Assembly: GCA_016184235.1 (NCBI GenBank)
Contig: JACPDC010000073.1
Coordinates: 1-7,819 of the forward strand
Length of the DNA stretch: 7,819 nt
From: Deltaproteobacteria bacterium
GTDB taxonomy: Bacteria > Desulfobacterota > Binatia > UBA9968
Reading direction: 5' to 3'
The translations under genes and the position numbers were made by a program. How positions within the stretch are numbered: the stretch's first letter is position 1; each line of letters opens with the position of its first letter. Under the pieces are notes generated by a model, which did not search any database, was not told the DNA's origin, and saw only the letters and a list, made by a program, of their open reading frames with translations. Below are positions 1 through 7,016 of this stretch, piece after piece.

Positions 1-481
1 CAAGGCCAAGATCCCGCCGCGCGAGACCATGATTCACGCCGCGATCTATGAGGCCCGTGCCGAAGTCAACTCGGTGGCGCACACGCACCAGCCTTTGGCC
101 ACCGCCTTCTCGACCGCCGGCGTTCCTCTCCTGCCGATTTACAACCAGGCGGCTCCGTTCGCTCCCGAAACCCCCATTTTTCCGAGCCCGAGGCTGATCT
201 GCAGCTTGCAGGATGGGGCCGAGCTGGCGCGCACGCTCGGCGATCGCATGGCGGTTCTCATGCAGGGGCACGGCATCACCACCGTGGGCGAGGGAGTGGA
301 GCAGGCGACGGCTCACGCCGTCTACCTGGAAAGGACAGCCTATATGCAGTGGATCGCAAGCTCCGTGGGCAAACCCGCGTTGATGCCGCAAAAGGATATC
401 GATGTGATGAAGGACAACATGAAGTATCGTTCCTACGACGCCTTCAACTACTTTGCCTCGTTGCTTGAGAAGAAAAGGTAA
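1..481 (+). CDS. Class II aldolase/adducin family protein (3' part of gene)
   Basis: The reading frame is open from base 2, so the gene begins outside the window; the ATG at 29 lies inside a conserved motif and is not the start. Visible are about 159 C-terminal residues. The run PPRET carries the glutamate expected as the catalytic acid/base in this fold. It is followed by VAHTHQ, with the HxH zinc ligands, and later QGHG, with the third zinc histidine. Class II aldolase/adducin enzymes are zinc-dependent cytoplasmic lyases or epimerases, often acting on sugar phosphates; some relatives act as decarboxylases in aromatic-acid pathways. The C-terminal tail (SYDAFNYFASLLEKK) is not diagnostic. 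The stop is 42 bp before the UbiD gene on the same strand, so co-transcription and a shared catabolic pathway are inferred. The family assignment is firm; the substrate cannot be read. Confidence 0.9.
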   Translation, partial: KAKIPPRETMIHAAIYEARAEVNSVAHTHQPLATAFSTAGVPLLPIYNQAAPFAPETPIFPSPRLICSLQDGAELARTLGDRMAVLMQGHGITTVGEGVEQATAHAVYLERTAYMQWIASSVGKPALMPQKDIDVMKDNMKYRSYDAFNYFASLLEKKR

Positions 482-510
482 AGTCTGCTAGACATGTTTA
501 CAGCTTGTTG

Positions 511-517
511 AGGAGGT
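511..517 (+). promoter_or_regulatory. Consensus ribosome binding site for the UbiD gene
   Basis: AGGAGGT lies six bases before the ATG at 524. It is a full match to the anti-Shine-Dalgarno sequence at good spacing, so it fixes that start over the in-frame ATG three codons later. It is the strongest ribosome binding site seen in the window. Confidence 0.85.
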
Positions 518-523
518 AATCTG

Positions 524-2107
524 ATGGCAACGATGAAAAAAGGGTCCGCCGCGGCCGCGGCGGTGAACGACTCCAGAGGCGCGCCGATCCAGGATTTGCG
601 CCAGTGGCTGGAACGGGTGGACAAGCTCGGCGACCTGATCCGGGTCAGGGAGCCGGTGGACGTGATGGAGGAGATGAGCGCGATTTCTTACCTGGTAGCC
701 AAGCACAGCCCCTCGCCCGCGATCCTCTTCGAGTCGCCGCGCGGCTACGAAAACAGTCCTGCCGGCGCCCGGCTGCTCTGGAATATCCTGGGGCCGAGCC
801 TGAGAGAGTTGATCCGCCGGGTAAAGGACAAGCTCAAGAACCGAATCCCGCCCCGGGAAGTGCCCAAGAATCAGGCCGCTTTTTATGAAAACAGCGTGAC
901 CGGCGCCGCCGTCGATCTCAACCAGCTGCCCATTCCCAAGCACTGGCCGCTGGACGGCGGACGCTACGCCGGGACGGCCGATTGTGTGATCACGCGCGAC
1001 CCGGACAGCGGTTATCTCAACGTGGGCACTTACCGGATGATGCTGCAGGGCAGGAACGAGGCCGGCCTCTACCTCTCTCCGGGCAAGGATGCGCGGCTCC
1101 ATATCACGCGCGCCTGGCAGCAAGGAAAGCCCATCCAGGTGGCCGCCTGCTGGGGCATCGACCCCCTCTTCATGGTTATCGGCTCCCAGACCTTCGCCAA
1201 GAATGTCTCTGAGTACGAATACGCGGGGGGAGTCAAAGGAGAGCCTATTCCCGTGGTGCGCGGCACGACGACGGATCTCCTCCTGCCCGCCAACGCCGAG
1301 GTCGTCGTCGAGGGAATCATCCGGCCGAATTCGGTCAAGACCGAGGGACCGTTCGGGGAATTTCCCGGATACTACGGCAGGCCGGAGGCGGGCTGCCCTT
1401 TAGTCGAGATAACGGCGCTGCACTACCGCTCCAAACCCATCCTCACCAATGCGCTCATGGCGGATTATCCGTCCAACGAGCAGAGCGGCTTTTTCGCCAT
1501 CATCCGCTCAGCGCGCATCTGGGACGACTTGGACAAGCTCGGCATCCCCGGCATCCAGGGGGTTTACTGCCATCCGGCCGCGGCCGGCGGTTTCGGCATG
1601 ACCGCGATCAGTCTGGAGCAGCGCTACGCCGGACACGCGGCCCAGGCCCTGGCGCTGGCGGCGCAGGTGCCGGGCGGCGCCTACTACACGAAGTGGATCA
1701 TCGCCGTCGACGAGGATGTGGATCCCACGGACATCGATCAGGTCATCTGGGCGATGAGCAGCCGCTGCAATCCCATCGAGGATATCGATCTTTTGCGCAA
1801 TACCTGGAGCACGTGGCTCGATCCGACGCAGAACCCGCCGGAGGAGCGCCCCTACGGCTCCAAGGCGCTGATCAACGCCTGCAAGGAGCACCGCTACCTG
1901 CCGGTCTTTTCCAAGCGCACGACTCTGAGAAAAGAGATCTACGACCAGGTTGCTGCGCGCTGGAAAAAGCTCGGCCTGCCGGGCCAGGCCCCCGAAGTAC
2001 GGGCCTTCGAGCAACAGTCCAAGGTCGTCTACCACGAGGTGGGCGGCTTTGAGCCCGGCAAGCAGCCGGGGGAAGAGAAGGTTGCTACTCGGAAGGACAA
2101 AAAATAA
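524..2107 (+). CDS. UbiD family prenylated-FMN-dependent decarboxylase
   Basis: This is a complete 527-residue protein of usual family length. UbiD enzymes use prenylated FMN, made by a UbiX partner, for reversible non-oxidative decarboxylation of aromatic or unsaturated acids in the cytoplasm. The segment NVGTYR (N166, R171) matches the Asn-x4-Arg cofactor and metal motif of UbiD/Fdc1. EGPFGE (E274, E279) matches the catalytic glutamate pair. SEYEYAGG (about 229-236) is the usual metal-glutamate region, and GIDP near 211-214 is also typical. The N-terminal 20 residues are alanine-rich and probably disordered, and the C-terminal tail is lysine-rich. The gene follows the class II aldolase gene by 42 bp and is presumably in its operon. 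True ubiquinone UbiD is possible, but the aldolase partner favours a catabolic aromatic-acid decarboxylase. No ubiX is in the window, and no gene symbol is assigned because the substrate is unknown. Confidence 0.93.
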   Translation: MATMKKGSAAAAAVNDSRGAPIQDLRQWLERVDKLGDLIRVREPVDVMEEMSAISYLVAKHSPSPAILFESPRGYENSPAGARLLWNILGPSLRELIRRVKDKLKNRIPPREVPKNQAAFYENSVTGAAVDLNQLPIPKHWPLDGGRYAGTADCVITRDPDSGYLNVGTYRMMLQGRNEAGLYLSPGKDARLHITRAWQQGKPIQVAACWGIDPLFMVIGSQTFAKNVSEYEYAGGVKGEPIPVVRGTTTDLLLPANAEVVVEGIIRPNSVKTEGPFGEFPGYYGRPEAGCPLVEITALHYRSKPILTNALMADYPSNEQSGFFAIIRSARIWDDLDKLGIPGIQGVYCHPAAAGGFGMTAISLEQRYAGHAAQALALAAQVPGGAYYTKWIIAVDEDVDPTDIDQVIWAMSSRCNPIEDIDLLRNTWSTWLDPTQNPPEERPYGSKALINACKEHRYLPVFSKRTTLRKEIYDQVAARWKKLGLPGQAPEVRAFEQQSKVVYHEVGGFEPGKQPGEEKVATRKDKK

Positions 2108-2115
2108 GCGGCTTA
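2105..2115. repeat. 11-bp palindrome joining two convergent stop codons
   Basis: TAAGCGGCTTA is a perfect palindrome apart from its central base. Its left end is the TAA of the UbiD gene and its right end is the complement of the TAA of SCPU subunit C, leaving 5 bp between the genes. On the - strand it is followed directly by a TTATTTTTTG run inside the UbiD 3' end. A stem this short with almost no loop is a poor terminator, so any termination role is weak. Confidence 0.5.
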
Positions 2116-2583
2116 GAAATTGATCGTGACTGTCACGCTGTTCGCGTAGGAACCGGCGGTTACGTCCTGCCCGGCCGGAATGCGACCGTAGATAGTAACA
2201 GCGACATTCCGGTTTCTCGGCGTGCTCGGGTCTGAATAGACTTGAGTTCCTCCCGTGCCATCTCCCCAAATCGTGGTGCGCGATGCGTCCAGATAGAGGT
2301 TATAGTTCAGCGCCTCGCTCGCCTTGAGCATCCGTCTGGGATTGAAAGAGGGCGCCCCGCCTCTGTCCAAGGTGATCGTAATAGCGGCCCTGCGATTGCA
2401 GTTATAAATAACGCTGCCGGTAGAATCGAGCGGGAGACCGCTAAAGACATTGTAGCTGCCGAAGCTCACCGACGTCGTGTTGATGGTGCAGGATACCGCC
2501 ACCGCGGCAGGAGCGGGAAGAGACGTCAGCGAAATGACAGCAAGGGCCATTCCAAGGACCAGCAGGCTTTTCCTCGCCTTCAT
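2113..2583 (-). CDS. SCPU-domain fimbrial subunit C (candidate tip or terminal subunit)
   Basis: This 156-residue secreted protein carries one spore coat protein U (SCPU) domain, the pilin fold of archaic chaperone-usher fimbriae. A Sec signal peptide (KARK then a hydrophobic stretch, residues 6-21) probably ends at about residue 26 (APA). A disulfide pair C32/C62, the LNYNLYLDASRTTIWGDG segment, YGRIPAGQ (132-139) and the terminal TVTINF strand are family hallmarks. Only about five residues separate the predicted cleavage site from C32, against about 12-14 in subunits A and B. The donor-strand extension therefore seems missing, as expected for a tip subunit. It is the last gene of the cluster, starting with ATG 16 bp after the usher stop; GAAGATCGGG in that gap is a poor ribosome site, so coupling to the usher is likely. 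The 'spore coat' name is historical and does not imply sporulation. Confidence 0.88.
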   Translation of the reverse strand: MKARKSLLVLGMALAVISLTSLPAPAAVAVSCTINTTSVSFGSYNVFSGLPLDSTGSVIYNCNRRAAITITLDRGGAPSFNPRRMLKASEALNYNLYLDASRTTIWGDGTGGTQVYSDPSTPRNRNVAVTIYGRIPAGQDVTAGSYANSVTVTINF

Positions 2584-2599
2584 GATGTTTGCCCGATCT

Positions 2600-4918
2600 T
2601 CACGGGACCACGCAGCGCAACGTTCCCAGTTTGATCACCGGCGCGTCGGACGCAGGCACTTCCAGGATAAATTGACACGCCGTTTCCTTATATTCAAGCA
2701 GAGCCGCATGGCTGCCGGGAGACACATTCTCGAGGTAAAATTCCCCCTGCCTGCCGATCGGCGATTCCAAACGCTTCCCGTCAGCCGTGACGGTCAATTG
2801 CCCAAAGGCCGGAACGATCCTCTGCCCCGCCAGTTCCACCACCAGGGCGCCCGTAACGCTCTGGATGCGCTCGACCGGGAACGTCACCACAGCCCCGCCC
2901 CTGAAGGGCGGCGCTACAGTTTTCTCCGTTGCGCCGACAGCACGGTCCAGAGGAATGTCCTGGTCCGCGATGCTCAGCCTGTTTCCGTAATAGGCGAGGA
3001 GCTCTGGTATCAGCAGGTTCCCCTGAGAATCCGTCCTCCCCACCTCTTGATTGTTGGCGTAGCCTCGAACCCCCGCCACGCCCGGCACTCTGATAAGGGC
3101 AAAGCCTTCTTGCACCGGCCGGGTGAGATAAACGCCCTTGCCGACCGCCGCCAGTCCCCCGGAGACGCCCAGAACCGTGTTGCCCTCTCCATTAATCTCA
3201 CTGTAGCTCGCCTCGTAGCGGCCGTAGGGACCCTGGTATTGAAGCAGACCGGCCACCTGCTCTTGGTCCCTGTTTTGTGAGGCTTGAAGACGATAGCCAA
3301 AACCGGATCCGACAGGGAGGGATTTTTGCAATTCCGCGGCCTTGGTGCCGACATCGGCGCGCTGCTGATAGGAGACGCTGCCTGTGTTATCGCCGAGGAA
3401 AAAACTCAGGCCGACAAAGATTTCGTTCACATGGCCTTCGGTCTCGCGCGCATGGCTGCCCACTATAAACAGGCTTACGTAATCGATAAGGCGGCTGCTG
3501 ACTGTAAGAGAAAGCCGCTGCGATCTCCCGCTGGCCTGGGAGTTTTGGAATGTGTGCTGCAGCGAGAGGCTGATGCCAGGACCCACGACCAAACCGGCGA
3601 AGGCATTGGTCTCTAACCACGGCCTTTCATCCGCAGCCTTCAAGCTCAGGGTAGCATAGTGAGGGCTCAGCGTTCGGATCGAGCCACCCAAGCTCAGCGG
3701 CCTGCCCAAATAGCTATAGCCGAGCGAAGCGGCGCCGCCATTCTGTCCAGCGTCATGGCTCGCGGCGGTGGAAAGCTCTATTTCCCCAAGAGAAAGACGC
3801 ACGGTGGCGACGGGACCGGCGCTAAAAAGGCCGGAGGAAGCTTCGAGGCGCAGTCCGGAGGTCAGGGTGTCGGTCAGCCCCAGACGGTGACGACCAAGGA
3901 AGGCAAGCGGACCATAGTCCCAACTATCGGTCCCGAGATTATTTCTTCGGTAGCCCAGGTTGTAGCTGTATTCGTGCAGGCCTTGCGCCAAGACCCCGGT
4001 AGTGAAGTAGAAAGGAGAGACAACCTCCCGCTCGCGGCCGAAGGCGTCGCGAATAACGACCCGGGTGACGCCGCTGCCTGTGGAAACGGGAAGGTTCTTG
4101 AGCTCGAACTGACCCGGCGGCAAACGCTCTCGGCGCACCAAGAGACCGTTGACATAAATGTCCACCGTGGACGGCGTCAGTATAGCCTCGGACAGTCCCA
4201 AGGCGGGATAACGATAAAAATAGGGATCCAGGCTAAAGTCGCGCGAGAGGCTGAGGCCGCCAAGAAACAGACTTCCACCCAAACCGCTCGAACTGGCGAA
4301 GCTGTCGCCCGCGACCCAGCGCCTCAGGCTCTGGCGCTCATCGATGGTCAGGTTTGTGAGCCCGCGGATGGTAGATCCATCCATGTTGCGCGAGATACCG
4401 CTCAAGAGCAGGTTGCCGTTCATACTGAACCCGGCCTCACCGAACGCCTCATAATCTTTGAACTGCTGCCAGTTGACCGAATAATTGACAAAGGCGCTGG
4501 GGTCCTGGGCGTAGACGATACCCGCAGGGCGCTCTTGCCGAAGGTCCAGCACATTGGTGCCGAGCAAAGCCGGCCGGGCAGTCAAGCGCAGCGCTAGAGA
4601 CTTTTCGTCCAATTCGAAGCTGATATCGGGGGCAAGGGAGGAAAGGGAAACATAGGTCTCCCCGCGGACGGTTTCCCGCCTGCCGGAGAAGCCGCGCAGG
4701 CCGGCCCGCTCAAGGTCCGATACCCGGGCCAGGATGTCCTTGTCCCGGATCAGGACCAGGACGTCGCCCCTTTCTGCTTGATTGACAATCAACTGGAGTA
4801 GGGCGCGCTGATCTTGCGCTGCTCGGACAAACGATGGCTTCGCGATAAAAAAGATTACCAGGAGGGTGAAGAGGGGGGCCAGGCGAAGATACTGGAAGAA
4901 CATCCCGAGATCGGCCAC
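2600..4918 (-). CDS. Outer-membrane usher of a chaperone-usher fimbrial system
   Basis: The 772-residue protein is the assembly pore that receives chaperone-subunit complexes and secretes the growing fimbria. A signal peptide covers about residues 1-33 (hydrophobic 15-26, cleavage near VRA). The periplasmic N-terminal domain follows to about residue 135. A beta-barrel with alternating strands begins near SAFVNYSVNW (141-150). The plug domain spans about 247-306 (TVDIYVNGLLVRRERLPPGQ, then VVIRDAFGRE). A C-terminal domain from about 675 carries two cysteines (TACQF and LRCVVP) that likely form a disulfide. It is shorter than FimD or PapC, compatible with archaic ushers and perhaps a single C-terminal domain. 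The start is GTG at 4918: GAGG lies five bases upstream, whereas the ATG five codons in has no comparable site. It lies 36 bp after the chaperone gene. Confidence 0.93.
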   Translation of the reverse strand: MADLGMFFQYLRLAPLFTLLVIFFIAKPSFVRAAQDQRALLQLIVNQAERGDVLVLIRDKDILARVSDLERAGLRGFSGRRETVRGETYVSLSSLAPDISFELDEKSLALRLTARPALLGTNVLDLRQERPAGIVYAQDPSAFVNYSVNWQQFKDYEAFGEAGFSMNGNLLLSGISRNMDGSTIRGLTNLTIDERQSLRRWVAGDSFASSSGLGGSLFLGGLSLSRDFSLDPYFYRYPALGLSEAILTPSTVDIYVNGLLVRRERLPPGQFELKNLPVSTGSGVTRVVIRDAFGREREVVSPFYFTTGVLAQGLHEYSYNLGYRRNNLGTDSWDYGPLAFLGRHRLGLTDTLTSGLRLEASSGLFSAGPVATVRLSLGEIELSTAASHDAGQNGGAASLGYSYLGRPLSLGGSIRTLSPHYATLSLKAADERPWLETNAFAGLVVGPGISLSLQHTFQNSQASGRSQRLSLTVSSRLIDYVSLFIVGSHARETEGHVNEIFVGLSFFLGDNTGSVSYQQRADVGTKAAELQKSLPVGSGFGYRLQASQNRDQEQVAGLLQYQGPYGRYEASYSEINGEGNTVLGVSGGLAAVGKGVYLTRPVQEGFALIRVPGVAGVRGYANNQEVGRTDSQGNLLIPELLAYYGNRLSIADQDIPLDRAVGATEKTVAPPFRGGAVVTFPVERIQSVTGALVVELAGQRIVPAFGQLTVTADGKRLESPIGRQGEFYLENVSPGSHAALLEYKETACQFILEVPASDAPVIKLGTLRCVVP

Positions 4919-4954
4919 TGCATCCTCACTGGCGGCAGGAATTCAACCGTTACG

Positions 4955-5749
4955 TTATTCGCTACAGGCACGTGGTGGCATTTCGAGCCTCTCCTTAAAA
5001 GCCTTCTGCGCACCTTGCACTTCGACAGCCAACGCCCCGATTCCGAAGCACTCGTTCTTGGGAAGTTCCAGTTCGTAGGTCTGAAGCCTTCCGGACAGAA
5101 TGTACCAACCCTCCAGCTGTCGTTCAAAGATAGTGTCCCCTGCGGGCGCGTAGCCTTTAACTCTGATCTGCTCGGCTACGAAGTGGACATTTCCCGTATT
5201 TTTGACTTGAAACGAGAGGGCCCCCTTGCGCACGGACATGCCCTGAACTCGTCCTTCCACGATTCGTCTATCCGGCTGGAGAAAAATCGGGATACCCATC
5301 TTCGTCAGGAGTTGAACCTGCCCCCCTGGCTCCGGCCCGTCCGACTTTTTCAGAGGCGGGAGTTCCTCGACAAAGATACGGTAGCTCTTCTCGCTTGAGG
5401 CCACGGGCACCGTCGCGCCTACGCGCACTCTACGCTCCTCTCCAGGCGCCAAAGTAACGAGGGTCGGAAAAAACACGATATCATCCGTCGGAGTAAGTAA
5501 AATCTCGCCCTTCGGGCTTTGGTCCCAAGCGAACAGGCTGAACTGAAACCGCAATGCCTCTTTGCTCTCGTTGCGCAGGGTCAGCAGCGCGCTGGGGTTC
5601 TTCGCGGAAAGGAAAACCTGGATAGGAGTAACCGTAAACGTGGCGCCCCGGACGCTCCCGGGCTGGCTGAGGGCTACACCATGAAGCAGTCCAAAAAGTG
5701 CCAGGACTCTTACTCTTGCGCCGGAAAAAAACACACGCTCGAGAAGCAC
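4955..5749 (-). CDS. PapD-like periplasmic fimbrial chaperone
   Basis: The 264-residue precursor has a basic N-terminus and hydrophobic core (residues 13-27), with the mature protein starting near ATFTVTP (36-42). Fimbrial chaperones are two-immunoglobulin-domain proteins that fold pilins by lending them a beta strand. Domain 1 shows NPSALLTLRNES (51-62), LAPGEERRVRVG (100-111) and SYRIFVEELPPL (122-133), the last being the hallmark region before the donor G1 strand (about 146-158, VQLLTKMGIPIFL). Domain 2 follows to the end. The usual basic residue of the classical PxR motif is replaced in TPIQV (Q44), as in Csu-type archaic chaperones. C234 and C262 could pair. The start is GTG, whose G is the last base of the upstream stop (TAGTG). 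No good ribosome site is visible, so translation is probably coupled to pilin B. Confidence 0.92.
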   Translation of the reverse strand: MLLERVFFSGARVRVLALFGLLHGVALSQPGSVRGATFTVTPIQVFLSAKNPSALLTLRNESKEALRFQFSLFAWDQSPKGEILLTPTDDIVFFPTLVTLAPGEERRVRVGATVPVASSEKSYRIFVEELPPLKKSDGPEPGGQVQLLTKMGIPIFLQPDRRIVEGRVQGMSVRKGALSFQVKNTGNVHFVAEQIRVKGYAPAGDTIFERQLEGWYILSGRLQTYELELPKNECFGIGALAVEVQGAQKAFKERLEMPPRACSE

Positions 5750-6243
5750 TAGAAGTTGACGGTAGCCGTCACCGCGGCGGCGGGGCTGCCTGTGGAAACG
5801 CCCTGACCTGCTGGAATCCGACCATTGACAGTAAAAGATCGAGGATTTCTGTTGCCAGAGACGTCTGAATCTAGAAGAGCCCTGCTGGAATGATCCCAGA
5901 CACCGGCACGGCTGGAATCCTTGTAGAGGTCATAGGTGATCCTGGTTGTACCGCCCGACATTTGCCGGCCGGTCGCAGCGCTACGACTAATGCCAACAGC
6001 AGTAGCCGCCCCTTTGGTACAAGCAATCGTCACTGTCCCGGTGCCTTCCAGAGAGGCGGCTACGCTAGGGGCGATGGAATCGTAAGGGCCAAGGACGAGT
6101 GGAGTCGTGGATAAGGTGCAATTATTATGGACAGTAACGCTGACGCGCAAAGGGGCCGACGACGAGTCGGCCCGTAACTGTGCGGCAGATACCGTAAGCC
6201 ACAGGGCGAAAATAGCCAGGCCGAGTCGGGTTGGCCCTTGCAA
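5749..6243 (-). CDS. SCPU-domain fimbrial pilin B
   Basis: This is a secreted pilin of 164 residues from the chosen start. The frame has no ATG before an in-frame stop upstream. TTG codons at 6258 and 6243 are possible starts, and only 6243 has a ribosome site (GAGG, five bases away). From 6243 the signal peptide is MQGPTRLGLAIFALWLTVSA, ending near QLRA. The mature N-terminus SSSAPLRVSVTVHNNC has the alternating hydrophobic pattern of a donor strand. Cysteines fall at 42 and 75 with 34-residue inclusive spacing, identical to pilin A. PRSFTVNGRIPAGQ and the final TATVNF are family marks. The usual G-x-Y-x-D stretch before the last strand is replaced by GSPAAAV, which is unusual. It is a close paralogue of pilin A and probably a minor or adaptor subunit. 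It overlaps the chaperone start by one base. Confidence 0.88.
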   Translation of the reverse strand: MQGPTRLGLAIFALWLTVSAAQLRADSSSAPLRVSVTVHNNCTLSTTPLVLGPYDSIAPSVAASLEGTGTVTIACTKGAATAVGISRSAATGRQMSGGTTRITYDLYKDSSRAGVWDHSSRALLDSDVSGNRNPRSFTVNGRIPAGQGVSTGSPAAAVTATVNF

Positions 6244-6248
6244 AAAAA

Positions 6249-6252
6249 CCTC
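6249..6252 (-). promoter_or_regulatory. Ribosome binding site that favours the TTG start of pilin B
   Basis: On the - strand GAGG is followed by five T residues and then TTG at 6243. The alternative TTG at 6258 has no purine-rich sequence in front of it. The seven-T tract between GAGG and the following G is part of both the spacer and the start codon. Confidence 0.5.
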
Positions 6253-6281
6253 ACGCAATCGGGTTGATGAGAAAGCGGCTG

Positions 6282-6310
6282 ATTATGCTATTTTTTCAAA
6301 CGGAAGACAA
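6282..6310 (-). promoter_or_regulatory. Candidate sigma-70 promoter in front of pilin B
   Basis: Read on the - strand, TTGTCT (4 of 6 to the -35 consensus, positions 6310-6305) is separated by exactly 17 bp from CATAAT (5 of 6 to the -10 consensus, 6287-6282). The spacer and flank are AT-rich in an otherwise GC-rich region. Transcription would begin near 6275, about 30 bases before the chosen TTG start. It sits just downstream of the hairpin and T-tract at 6315-6337, so pilin B, chaperone, usher and subunit C could be expressed independently of pilin A. Confidence 0.45.
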
Positions 6311-6314
6311 ACAG

Positions 6315-6337
6315 AAAAATGAGCGGCCGAGAGCCGC
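6315..6337 (-). terminator. Weak intrinsic terminator or attenuator after pilin A
   Basis: On the - strand a GCGGC/GCCGC stem (6337-6333 with 6327-6323) with a five-base loop is followed, after a short gap, by TTTTT (6319-6315) and further T-rich sequence. The stem is only five pairs, so termination would be partial. It lies downstream of the much stronger hairpin at 6358-6391 and upstream of the candidate pilin B promoter. Confidence 0.4.
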
Positions 6338-6357
6338 CGGTTAGCTTTCGGGAGGAC

Positions 6358-6391
6358 CCCTACCGGCCGGTCTTGCGTCCGGCCGATAGGG
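6358..6391 (-). other. Strong 13-bp stem-loop between pilins A and B
   Basis: Positions 6358-6370 and 6379-6391 are complementary over 13 pairs; 12 are Watson-Crick and one is T-G when read in the - strand RNA. The loop is eight bases and the core is GC-rich (CGGCCGG/CCGGCCG). It begins about 50 bases after the pilin A stop. No T-run follows at once, so it is more likely an RNA-stabilising or processing structure than a stand-alone terminator. Such intercistronic stem-loops after a major pilin gene are known, for example between papA and papH. Confidence 0.6.
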
Positions 6392-6441
6392 ATATAGATA
6401 GGGGTAGTGTCGGGGTTTGCGGGGAGGGATCTAGAAGGCCT

Positions 6442-6963
6442 TTAAAAGTTGACGGTGGCGAGCACGGTATCGCTGTAGTTTCCTCCCGGGACATCTTGCC
6501 CCGATGGAATCCGACCATATACGGTGAAAGATCGCGGCGCCCTGGAGGGCGCCACGGGTGGATTAAAAAGATTGGGGGAGGAGTTTCCCCAGAAGATGGT
6601 ACGGCCCGGGTCCTGGTAGATCTCATAGCTCAGTTTAACGCCGCCGCCTAACATGGCGCGCGTGGTGCCTATGCCTGGCGCATTACCGCCGGCGTCAAGG
6701 GCAATCGTCGTGACTGCGCCTTTCGTACAGGTGACCGTCACTGTCCCGATTCCGTCCAGTGGCAGCGTGGCATGAACTATAATGGGATCATAAACGCCAA
6801 AGGCCATCGGGCTGGTCACAATGGCGCAGTTATTAGTGACAACGGCGCTGACAGAGAGGCTGGTAGAGGCCGACCCTGCGGATATCATAGACGGAGAGCC
6901 GGCCAAAATGAGTGAGCCCACCAGCATCCCCCTGATCAAGTTCTGTATCTTGCGTTCGACCAT
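6442..6963 (-). CDS. SCPU-domain fimbrial pilin A (probable major subunit)
   Basis: The 173-residue secreted pilin is the first gene of the fimbrial cluster. The signal peptide has a basic start (VERKIQNLIR) and a hydrophobic core (about 12-22), with cleavage near residue 32 (AGSA). The mature N-terminus STSLSVSAVVTNNC alternates hydrophobic residues like a donor strand. The domain shows C46/C79, AFGVYDP, KGAVTTIALDAGG, LSYEIYQDPGRTIFWG (111-126), FTVYGRIPSGQ (146-156) and the closing LATVNF strand. Its first position and the stem-loop that follows its stop suggest the abundant shaft pilin. The start is ATG at 6963; GGGAGGGGAG about ten bases upstream is a usable purine-rich ribosome site. 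Pilin B is a paralogue sharing the cysteine spacing and the PRSFTV-x-GRIP motif. Regulation may act through the tandem repeats at 7087-7166. Confidence 0.9.
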   Translation of the reverse strand: MVERKIQNLIRGMLVGSLILAGSPSMISAGSASTSLSVSAVVTNNCAIVTSPMAFGVYDPIIVHATLPLDGIGTVTVTCTKGAVTTIALDAGGNAPGIGTTRAMLGGGVKLSYEIYQDPGRTIFWGNSSPNLFNPPVAPSRAPRSFTVYGRIPSGQDVPGGNYSDTVLATVNF

Positions 6964-7016
6964 AAACCTATTCTCCCCTCCCTCGCCGGAGCTTGTAAAG
7001 CCCCATTCAATAACGT

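Noticed and set aside
1508..2269. A 253-codon open frame on the - strand.
   Set aside because: It overlaps the UbiD gene antisense and runs into subunit C in another frame, with no family motifs.
2477..3280. A 267-codon open frame on the + strand.
   Set aside because: It is antisense to subunit C and the usher, both of which have clear family motifs and signal peptides.
3659..4597. A 312-codon open frame on the + strand.
   Set aside because: It lies entirely antisense to the well-supported usher gene and shows no recognisable domain; its composition is that of a GC-rich shadow frame.
2113..6963. Spore coat function for the three SCPU proteins.
   Set aside because: The neighbouring usher and PapD-like chaperone show that these are secreted fimbrial subunits; the domain name is historical.
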